Shown here in pieces: positions 56,460 through 64,000 of a stretch of 64,000 bases of DNA. Position 1 is the stretch's first letter; each line of letters begins with the position of its first letter. The notes below the pieces were generated by a model. It saw only the letters and a program-made list of their open reading frames with translations. It had not been told where the DNA came from and searched no databases. The stretch spans positions 3,100,001-3,164,000 of the forward strand of contig CM049985.1 in the NCBI GenBank assembly GCA_016630955.3, read 5' to 3'. The translations under genes were made by a program, and so were the position numbers. Source of the DNA: Didymella arachidicola (taxonomy: Eukaryota; Ascomycota; Dothideomycetes; Pleosporales; Didymellaceae).

Positions 56460-57852
56460 TTAGCGCAAATACACCAATTCTACCTCATCGTCATCCTTGC
56501 GGCTTCGATTGAGCTCAAATGTCTTGGTGTAGTGTATCACCTTGTCATCGCCTCCCAGATCCTTATGCCCTCGACTGAGGCCGCTGAGTTTCGACGACTT
56601 CCCCTCCGTACTGTGGTACTGATTGCGACGTTTACTATCATGCGATGAGCCCAACGTGCGCGGCAGGACTCGAACAAGAATCACGCGGATGGACGGGATG
56701 CACAAGCACACCACGCCCACTGCGATCTCAATGGCCGACCACTTCGTAATGCTTTGTTGATCTCAGGTTGGGTTCTGCGTGCGAGCAAAGGTGATCAGGA
56801 ATTGGAGTCGGATAATGGAAATGACAGTTGCACTGCGGTTGTGATCAGTAAATAGGCGAAGTGAGATCGAGGAGTAGCTTACAACGTGCCCAAACAAAAC
56901 ATTATGACAACGCCAGCCTTCTTGGACCACGAGAGCTTGAGGTGGATCAGCTGCGACAACAGGATGCCTAGCATCCAGATATCGACAGCGATACTTATTG
57001 CTGCGTTCGCCCATACTAAAGCGTTGATGTCGATGCAGTGACCGACGTGTTCCCTATCCCACTTCGTCCAGTATTAGGAGATCGGGCGGCATTGGAAGAC
57101 TGCAACGACGACGAAGACGATGCCGTATAAGACGCTGAAAATTATTGTGGCTAGAATGATCCTCTGGATCGTGCGTCCGGGGAAAATTCGCTTGTAAAAG
57201 AACAGGAACGAGAGTTTCAGTACGGACATTTGAGCGAAGTAACAAATCTCAACCCAATAAAAGTATTTTCCGAACGCGGTAACTTGGTCGAAGCTCATCG
57301 TCCAGACGTCTCTGCCCAGGCCATTCGGTATGAGTCCGCGGTCGATTAGGATAGTACTGGGTTGGCCGATAAGTAGAGTGGCGAGTATCAAGTAATCGTC
57401 TGTGGCCATGCGAGCCTCAGCGCGACTGAACAGCTTTTGGGCGAGCCGCATGAGTACAAACGTAGCAGATACAACCATCAAGGCGATGTTGGTTGCTTTG
57501 AGCTCAGCACTGGTGTCGCGTGGCTTTTGGTCACAGAGGGTCGCCGTGACGTTCTGTGTGGTGAGGCCTTCTTTGATCGAACATGCTGATAAAAGACACT
57601 GTTCCACAGACGATCGCAACTGGGTACTGGTGCACATGCATTTCGTGTCTGCGAGCGTGCAGTTAGATTGTGAGAGTGCTCCAGCGAAGCATTTGAGCTG
57701 GAGGGTGTTAAGGATACAGTATCGCCATGCTTGAGGATACCTACAGCACACGGGGAGAGATCGCTGAGTGCTTGTGATAGCTTCGTCCCTTGAGCAAGCG
57801 CACTCGGGATTTGGGCCCAGAGCAAGCTAGCAACGACAAAAGAGACCTTCAT
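56460..57852 (-). pseudogene. CFEM/rhodopsin (Pth11-like) receptor pseudogene
   Basis: Exons 57852-57745, 57697-56883 and 56832-56460; introns of 47 and 50 nt. The reading frame would give 431 aa, with two in-frame nonsense codons: TAA at 57074-57076 (after CRPIS, where the family has Tyr before YWTKWD) and TGA at 56763-56765 (after RTQNPT, where the family has Trp). Everything else is intact: signal peptide, the CFEM domain built across the first splice (SPCA joined to LKCFAGALSQSNC, then CMCTS), a seven-helix rhodopsin domain (YFAQMSVLKLSFLFFYKRIF, VWANAAISIAVDIWML) and a charged tail. Frame and both splice sites are kept, so the loss looks recent. Functional relatives act as surface sensors in plant-associated fungi. 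An assembly error or readthrough at two separate codons is less likely. Confidence 0.82.
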
Positions 57853-59469
57853 GGTATGAGTACAATTTTCAGTCTTGCTAGTGGACGAGTCTTTGAGTCG
57901 GGGAAAAGGGAATCTCGGGCTGTGGGGCGACATAATCCTCACATAGTTCCTAAAGATGGACCTTGCAATGGCCCCGCAATGAGTTCAACTTTGCAGTTTG
58001 GGACTTTATGTGGCATCCAATCCGGTCGCTCGAGCTATTACCCGTCTGATCCGTCTACCGCTATGCAAATCAGTGGTATGAAACATGATGCATGTACGAG
58101 CGGGATGCCTAATGCACAGAGGTGGAAGGCGGTCGCGCCAGGTTAATGCTCTGAGCATTGTTCGAATAGTCCGACTGCCGTCCAATCAAAGCCCGGAATA
58201 TAGGCTAAACACACGTGAATCCAAGGTCTCGCATGTGAATTCTGACGGAGTCGGAGCCGGAATTGTGCTTAGTAGCGGAGTTCATGCGCCTCAGCCAACA
58301 GTCTGACCCTAGATGCGTCCGAGGAACACGGGATGAAATGTAGATCGTCAAGTGTCCTTTTGATTTACCGCCCTTTGTCTCGAAAGGGAGGCGTCAGTGC
58401 TCGCGTTTGAAAGCTTCGCTTAGGTACATTCACCGGGTACTTACCTTTTCTCGAGACTTTGAGTACAGTTTAGTCCTCATGCTGTTGTGCGCCGCTGCAT
58501 GCCGGTGGTTCTGCTCATGTGTGATACTGCATGTAGTCTGTGAGTGGAGACTACTGATCCATTCGTAATGCCGACTTGCTCAGGCTCATAAGTAGAATCA
58601 AGGTCCCTGGGGCCAAATGAGCTCTAGCGTTCTGAGGAGATGGCTTTAGGTATCAAGCGCAGCCATTGCTTCGATAGTAGACGCCAGACATTGTTTGCGT
58701 TCATCACCGGCCAGACAAGCATTGCATAGATGTCTCTGAGGCCTGATGATTTGTTAACGGAGTGCAGTCATTCATACTCTCGCTTGGGTTACACAGCCTG
58801 ATGCACACAAGCCCGTCCGAGAAGGGCGACCTCTCGCATGTACCATCTAACCCTACGGGAGGGACTACAGCACAACGTCCATTGAGCCAAGTAAGGCAAT
58901 GACGCATCCGGGATAATCGAATGGAGGTTAGGGGTGATTATTTCTAATCGCATCTACCTTTGAATGCAGCGATCTCCGGTACGTACCGATGCGCTGTGGA
59001 TATCGACAGCGACCGACTGGCTCTTTTACCGAACGAGGACAACATACATAGGAGAAGTAGTAACAGAGCAGAAAATTGTCGCCACTCCGAGCATCTCGAG
59101 GTTCGGGTAACGTGCAGTATTATAATTGGTGACTAAGACGCATTTGGTCCTTGACTCGAGCGTGCAATGGGCCATGGGAACTGAATGCAATAATGCGAAC
59201 AGAATTAGATGCAATTGAATGGGTTGAGATATCAGTGGTGGTGATGGAGGGCGCCGTGGGATGCCTGCACGGTAACTGTGGCTGACCATTTAGGCAGCGA
59301 TTTAAGGCGTCCAGCATACGAGGCTGTGCAGCTGTCGACAACGATTAAAAAGGCAGTACAGTCTCAATGTTGTTCGTACAGATATGCTTTGCTCAGCACC
59401 CATCTTACAGTCTTTATATATCTCCAGACACGTCGATTGCGTCGAGTATTCCTTCATTCTGGACATCCA
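57853..59469. other. intergenic, no gene supported
   Basis: 1.6 kb with only short featureless open frames on both strands. It holds the promoter of the ADP-ribosylglycohydrolase gene. Confidence 0.5.
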
Positions 59470-60495
59470 ATGCCTGTGATGCCTAGTCGACGCGCCTCAA
59501 GGACAATCGGCGCTCTCCTGGGCGTCCACTGCGGCGACTCTCTAGGTGCTAGTCTCGAGTTCGAGCCTTGGTCACAGATTATACTGCAGTATCCCCATGG
59601 ATTACGCGACATCGTTGGCGGCGGGCCATTCGACTGGCCTGCTGGTCACGCGACAGACGATTCCGATCTTACACGTGCGGTCCTTCTAGCCTACCGAGAC
59701 TGCGAAGAACAAAAGCGCACGGACGGGCCGCTTCCCTTGAAACAGATCAATGTTGCCCAGGCTGCAGCAGAGTATGCACTCAAATGGTATGAGGGCGATT
59801 GGCCGGGTCGCAAGAAGGGAACGCCGCCAATTGACATCGGTAACGCCACAAAGTTAGGCTTGCAACACTTCAAAGTGTTCAAAGACACGAATAAGTCTGG
59901 AGCCGGGATCGGTAGTGCAGGCAATGGAAGCCTAATGCGCTGTATCCCTACTGGTCTGTTTGCACCAAAAGAAAGTCGGCAGATTGAGTCCATTGCTATC
60001 AGCAATTTCACCCACAATGACCCGAGGTGTACAGTCGCCTGTGCAGCGTATAATGAGATTGCGGCTGCTCTCATTGATGGGGAAGAGCCACAAGAAGCTG
60101 TGCAGACTGGGAAAGCGGCGGCAGACAGCTTGAGCTGTAAGAAAGTCACGGACGCGATCCGGAAGGGCGAGACACTTTCCCTAGCGAGACTTGCTAGTGA
60201 GGGACCCCAGAGTGACAATCTAGTCAGCACGTCTGGCTATGTATTGAACGGCCTCACATTATCGGTTGCTGCACTTCTGGATCCAAGGTGTTTTGAAGAT
60301 GTGCTTGTAGACGTGGTTAGGACTGGAGGAGATACTGACACGAACGGAGCTATCGCAGGAGGTCTACTCGGAGCAAGGGAAGGCATAGAAGAGATACCTG
60401 AGCGGTGGTTAGAGAAGCTACAATTCCGTCAGGAATTCGAAGAGGTTGCTGTGCGCATACTGCAGCTGCAAAATCGAGCTGAGAACCTAGGATGA
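59470..60495 (+). CDS. ADP-ribosylglycohydrolase family protein
   Basis: Single exon, 341 aa, from the ATG at 59470; the frame is open further upstream but without family likeness. Typical ARH motifs: IGALLGVHCGDSLGASLEFE at the start, the metal-binding HATDDSDLTRAVLLAY, a central GAGIGSAGNGSLMRCIPTGL and the distal GGDTDTNGAIAGGLLGAREG, whose Asp/Asp/Asn set binds magnesium. Such enzymes remove ADP-ribose from proteins, DNA or small molecules, or act on related substrates. No signal peptide. All motif residues that I can see are kept, so it should be active. It lies between the two HET genes of the right end and next to an EthD gene. Confidence 0.9.
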   Translation: MPVMPSRRASRTIGALLGVHCGDSLGASLEFEPWSQIILQYPHGLRDIVGGGPFDWPAGHATDDSDLTRAVLLAYRDCEEQKRTDGPLPLKQINVAQAAAEYALKWYEGDWPGRKKGTPPIDIGNATKLGLQHFKVFKDTNKSGAGIGSAGNGSLMRCIPTGLFAPKESRQIESIAISNFTHNDPRCTVACAAYNEIAAALIDGEEPQEAVQTGKAAADSLSCKKVTDAIRKGETLSLARLASEGPQSDNLVSTSGYVLNGLTLSVAALLDPRCFEDVLVDVVRTGGDTDTNGAIAGGLLGAREGIEEIPERWLEKLQFRQEFEEVAVRILQLQNRAENLG

Positions 60496-61066
60496 AAAAA
60501 TATCAGAGATGTGACACGACTTGGGCGTGAATGCGAAACAAGTAGTTTGCTAGTAATCGAGGCGATAATGCTTTGGACGCTTTATATTTCCGTATCGCTA
60601 TTCGAACCCGATGTCGCATATCTCAGTGAACATTGAGGGTAGAGGTTGCGTTGAGGAAGCCTCGAGGAGAGTGTAAGCCATGGTTGCATTTCGTAAAGTT
60701 TTCTTAGTTTTTTTATTGCTGTGGACACCATCCGTGAGAATGGTCTCCCGGATGTCTCATAGCGGCGTAGAAATTTCTTGTGTTTTGGTCCCGCGTCTGA
60801 AAGATATGTTCCAGCTAAGATACCAAGACGTAAGGTGGTGAGGGGGTCATGACATCAACATGTCGCCTTCCCTTTGTTCGGTTCGAGACACGCCAAGACC
60901 GGCGCTAGTTACGTTGTACTGGTGACGGAATGCTGTGTCTTGCGTCCTTGCGCACTTTGTATGGTCCCCGACGGATTCGTAGCAGACTGGTGGATGAAGG
61001 CCAGGAAATGACGATGAGATTCCAGGTCCACGTCCTTCGTGTCGCAACCAAAAGCCAATCGCAGAT
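60496..61066. other. intergenic between convergent genes, nothing recognised
   Basis: 570 bases without coding signal between the ADP-ribosylglycohydrolase and EthD genes. Confidence 0.5.
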
Positions 61067-61492
61067 TCAGACGGTGTATGCTTTCTTCTCCATCAGCACA
61101 ACGCGCATCTGCTCCATATCCGTAAAGGCTTCTTCCTCCTCTTTAATCACCTGACCTGATTCGCTGTTGATGAGGGCATAAGCTTGTTGCAGCTGCAGGT
61201 CATCGCGGAAGATCATCTCGCACTGACAATCCCATACCACGTCAGTCGGAAGACCAACAAGCACGACGGGCGCTTCTGGGGGGTTTCGATACTTCGATGA
61301 CATGGTCGCTCCAAAGCGGTCGCCAGCGCCAGTACCAACTCTTTCAACGTATCGTAGTGTCACGCTCTGCGGGCCAAATTCGCCAAGCGTTGTCTTCAGC
61401 AAGGGTAGATATACGTTTTCCATGTGGGCCTTGAATTGCTCGGGCGTGAAGTCCGACCGGCGTTTGAAGAAGAGCAGGACAGCGAGGGACAT
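61067..61492 (-). CDS. EthD-domain small protein
   Basis: Single exon, 141 aa from the ATG at 61492. The opening SLAVLLFFKRRSDFTPEQFK, the AHMENVYLPLL helix and the later ECEMIFRDDLQLQQAY-like segment (CQCEMIFRDDLQLQQAYA) match the EthD family (PF07110), a dimeric alpha/beta barrel. Several members assist in degrading ethers or cyclise and decarboxylate polyketides; others have no known job. There is no signal peptide. The open frame extends upstream to 61612 but that part has no family likeness. Intact. Confidence 0.85.
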   Translation of the reverse strand: MSLAVLLFFKRRSDFTPEQFKAHMENVYLPLLKTTLGEFGPQSVTLRYVERVGTGAGDRFGATMSSKYRNPPEAPVVLVGLPTDVVWDCQCEMIFRDDLQLQQAYALINSESGQVIKEEEEAFTDMEQMRVVLMEKKAYTV

Positions 61493-62326
61493 AATGAAGT
61501 GAGTCGCGAAGGGTATGTCACTGTGTAAAAGCTGTGTTTGCGCAACGAAGTGATCTCTTTGTAGTTTTGCGGCTGCTAGCTGCCGAGGGGAGCTTAGCTT
61601 TAGCCCCTGCATGATTCGGTGCTATCAGTTGCGGCCCGACTCGAGTTCTGTTTTTGCACAACTCTCAGTTGCGCGCAAAATAAAACAGGCATTTGTCTTA
61701 CGATAGCCACCTGCTTTTATATTTCATTAAGTGAGAAGCGCTGCTGCTACCAGAAGACGTATCTCTTATTCCTAACATGAGGTATTGATCGAGACAAATG
61801 TCGCACAAGTATCCCGAGAACTGGAAGGATGCTCTCAAGTCAGAGCGCATCAAATTATTGACTGCGAGGGCTTAGCCCGTCCTGACATCTTGAATGGATG
61901 CCGATTGTCGGTGTTCACTGATCGCCATTGCGCTGTTTGAGGTGCTCCATATAATGGACGTGTGACCTACATTCCACATAAAGCACCCACTTTGATGCTT
62001 CATATGAAGGTCACCGACAGTACATAGATCCGCTATCGGCGCAGCCCAAATCCTTCCCAATGCTAGCTGCAAGAGCCACCTTACTGCACCCGACTTGGAA
62101 ATTAGAAGCTCTGAAGGATTCATGTCCAGGGAAGAGGTTGACAATCTAGCCATCTGAAAACTGCCACGAATCCCTTACAAAACAGGGAATTAGCTGTCTT
62201 GGCACGACATCCACGAGCATTACTCAACATCTTGACAACTCGTTACAGCAGTTTCAGTCAACATAGCCTCAACATCTGCGTTATCTTCGGCTTGCATATT
62301 AGCTCTAATTTCGGGCTTCAGAGTCT
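61493..62326. other. intergenic, no gene supported
   Basis: 830 bases between two minus-strand genes. No domain-bearing frame seen. Confidence 0.5.
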
Positions 62327-63037
62327 TCATACAAACATCCATGGGTCTAGACATTCCGTAGCGTGTGTCTTGAATCGCAGCTGTCGATCGCAAAATTCAA
62401 ACTTTCCCTCGACAATTTCAAGCCTGGCCTCCCAAGCGCACCCGATATCGACTTCATCTTCGGTGACGTTGATACCAATCGTCTCTGCCGTGGCTGCAAT
62501 ATCCTTCATGACGTCCCGGGCGCTTTCGTACCTTCCGCTCCACGCCTTGATGAGCACCCTGCCCAGTCTTGCATCCTCCAACTGCTGCCACTCGAGACCA
62601 TCTGCAGGTCTCTGACACAGCGCAGCTTTGAGCGCATCCAGATTTTGCCCATAGTCGGCAACAGGGTCGTCTGATTTTGGGCTGTTGGGATCATCAGGCC
62701 AACCCGAGTTTGTGTCTTCAGCCATCGTCATGAGCCACCACACAAAAGTTGCCCACTCGAAAAAGTCTTCTTTGACACCGAGGATTTCTTCTCCGTTCTC
62801 TTCGTACCGGAGACTTTCGTCTGTGACCATACCATCATCCTCATGTGGGAGCTCCTCGTAATACGGCCTAAATCTCAAATCGTGACGATGGTCTATCGTG
62901 GATTTGGTATAGGGGTAGTCGTCTGTGGTGATGGCATTGATGAAGCCGGTGATCGTGAGAGAGAAATCAGCGCGCAGCCAAACCATCTGAGATGTGAAGA
63001 CACGCACGAAAATACCCCGATCGTGGAAGAATGACAT
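62327..63037 (-). CDS. kinase-like (probable pseudokinase) protein, C-terminal part
   Basis: 236 aa frame from an ATG at 63037. The frame is open 50-60 bases further upstream and adds SYYRWALQALSA before MSFFHDRGIFVR, so the true start is probably in an earlier exon that I could not place (an acceptor TTCTAG lies just upstream). The stretch resembles the protein kinase catalytic-loop region (xALxxxHxxGIxHRD then NxLL then DFG), but the HRD Asp is Phe/Thr-like (IFVRVFTSQ) and the DFG site reads ITGF. The rest is acidic, with WWLMTMAEDTNSGWPDD and a C-terminal helix-rich block (GRYESARDVMKDIAATAETI). It may therefore be a pseudokinase of unknown role. Fungal genomes often hold such genes near HET loci. 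No stop or shift inside the visible part. Confidence 0.5.
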   Translation of the reverse strand: MSFFHDRGIFVRVFTSQMVWLRADFSLTITGFINAITTDDYPYTKSTIDHRHDLRFRPYYEELPHEDDGMVTDESLRYEENGEEILGVKEDFFEWATFVWWLMTMAEDTNSGWPDDPNSPKSDDPVADYGQNLDALKAALCQRPADGLEWQQLEDARLGRVLIKAWSGRYESARDVMKDIAATAETIGINVTEDEVDIGCAWEARLEIVEGKFEFCDRQLRFKTHATECLDPWMFV

Positions 63038-63292
63038 CGCCGACAGTGCTTGCAGAGCCCAGCGGTAATAAGAGCGCTAGAACTAACACGTCTTTTCGTA
63101 TTAGGAGTGGAAGCTTCTGGTGCTGTGAGCGCTGGTATGTCTATCAAGCTCATCGGACCGGGCGTGAGTTTCTCAAGGAGTAGTCCCCCTATCTTTTCTC
63201 CGTAACGACCGCCAACAGCGCCATCTAAACTACCATTGTAACTTCGCAGACATCAGATTTGACTGCCTCAAGATTTATTTAAAGGGCTCCTA

Positions 63293-63607
63293 TTACCGGA
63301 CGATTCGAGGAGGATCACTGCTGAGTCTCTTATACGGTTTTTTTAAGCGTTTCACTGCCCGTGCAGGCGTTTCTCTCGGATTTTCAAATTTGTCTAGGAT
63401 CCAGTAGACAATGACTTGCCGGCCATCTTGGTGAGGCACACAGCATGCTTTCTCGTAGAAGTCGGCATAGTACGTTTTCGAGTCTTCTTCAGCACGGCTG
63501 GCTTCTTCTGGGGCAGGATTGCCATGATATGGATAATGTCGGCCTTGAGAAAATAGGAGGTTGACGGGTTCGATACGCTTTGGGGAAGAAAAGAGTGCAC
63601 CTATCAT
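63293..63607 (-). CDS. hypothetical small protein, doubtful
   Basis: An ATG at 63607 starts a 104-codon frame (MIGALFSSPKRIEPVNLLFS) with protein-like composition (YADFYEKACCVPHQDGRQVI, then VYWILDKFENPRETPARA). A second minus frame over the same stretch is also open, so the evidence is weak. It could be an exon of the kinase-like gene or a separate small gene. No family recognised. Confidence 0.3.
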   Translation of the reverse strand: MIGALFSSPKRIEPVNLLFSQGRHYPYHGNPAPEEASRAEEDSKTYYADFYEKACCVPHQDGRQVIVYWILDKFENPRETPARAVKRLKKPYKRLSSDPPRIVR

Positions 63608-63757
63608 GGGGCGATTCCTTCGTGGGCACAAAGTGATCTTTTTACATTTAAATCACCAAAGGTGCGAGAACAGACAAGACCAGGCAACGATGGGGTCTAG
63701 CCTTATTTGGTCAAGTGCTTCGTTGCTAGTTCGAGGGACTTGCGCACACCTTGTTCT

Positions 63758-64000
63758 TCATCTGGATGCCAGTGACCGTACAAGCGTCCATTCAAAGGAT
63801 CCGAATTGTTTTGCATGTTGAATTATTGAATCTCCATCAGTGAGCTCGAGCATCGACTGCAGGTTCCATATTACGCCCGCAAAAGCACCGGTGCGTTGGA
63901 GATGCCGCTCGAAGATATCTCTGAACACATCTGATGGGGTCTTGCTGTAGTCTGGGATGACAGCGACGTTGGGGTCCATCAAAGCCACCATTGCGTAGAC
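63758..64000 (-). CDS. HET domain protein 3, C-terminal part (cut by window edge)
   Basis: The frame is open to the right window edge and ends at 63758. Read inward it gives VYAMVALMDPNVAVIPDYSK, the distal motif of HET proteins (DxVYALMALMDPN, PDYSKT), then a long helix-rich tail ending RSLASR. The HET core must lie beyond the window. It belongs to the same subtype as the gene at 55120, on the same strand 7.6 kb away. Confidence 0.7.
   Translation of the reverse strand, partial: VYAMVALMDPNVAVIPDYSKTPSDVFRDIFERHLQRTGAFAGVIWNLQSMLELTDGDSIIQHAKQFGSFEWTLVRSLASR

Noticed and set aside
57030..57090. A 47-nt intron (GTCTTC to GATAG) that would remove the first stop of the CFEM receptor
   Set aside because: It would delete the conserved FQCRPIS and YWTKWD residues, has a poor donor, and leaves the second stop in place.
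1..64000. tRNA genes and CRISPR-like arrays
   Set aside because: Scanning both strands for T-arm GGTTCGA-type motifs gave only isolated matches without a cloverleaf partner; no regularly spaced repeats are present.

Overview
The window is nuclear DNA of a filamentous ascomycete (Pezizomycotina). A Dothideomycete is my best inference, but the sequence does not prove it. The signs are short 45-60 nt spliceosomal introns with GTRNGT donors and CTAAC-like branch points, and fungus-specific families: HET domains, CFEM/Pth11-like receptors, a Zn2Cys6 regulator, a division-1 chitin synthase, an AA9 lytic polysaccharide monooxygenase and cellobiose dehydrogenase. I recognise 23 intact or edge-truncated host genes (one of them, the kinase-like gene at 62.3 kb, tentative), one clear pseudogene, one complete DNA transposon, and three poorly resolved loci. 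I found no tRNA, rRNA or CRISPR.

Layout. 1-20 kb: an AP-1-like bZIP factor, a hairpin, a complete pogo/Fot1-type Tc1-mariner transposon (4423-6525) with perfect 27-bp terminal inverted repeats and TA target duplication, a lipocalin-like protein, a PRM10/ThrE-type membrane protein, a 4-hydroxylaminobenzoate-lyase-like enzyme, an F-box protein, a HET protein and a CUZ1/ZFAND1-type AN1 zinc-finger protein. 20-40 kb: an unusual AA9 enzyme, an NAD(P)-binding reductase-like protein, a Zn2Cys6 regulator, an amino-acid/GABA-type permease, a fungal rhodopsin-domain membrane protein, an unresolved membrane-protein fragment and cellobiose dehydrogenase. 42-47 kb is housekeeping: MTP18 and ATP synthase subunit k, divergent from one 329-bp promoter, then the kinetochore/monopolin protein Pcs1/Csm1 and an SDR. 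48-54 kb: a phenol 2-monooxygenase and a chitin synthase followed by a degenerate repeat array. 55-64 kb is accessory: two HET genes (one cut by the window edge), a CFEM/rhodopsin receptor pseudogene with two nonsense codons, an ADP-ribosylglycohydrolase, an EthD protein and a kinase-like protein that lacks catalytic residues.

How genes may work together. Cellobiose dehydrogenase is the known electron donor of AA9 enzymes, and both lie here about 13.5 kb apart, with a regulator and a permease between them. The phenol monooxygenase and the 4-hydroxylaminobenzoate-lyase-like gene point to breakdown of aromatics. The HET, kinase-like and ADP-ribosylglycohydrolase genes at the right end resemble the kind of neighbourhood seen around fungal allorecognition loci; this last point is inference.

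Many apparent start codons of long open frames are not real starts. I rebuilt gene models by splicing, choosing GT-AG junctions that keep frame and restore conserved family motifs.
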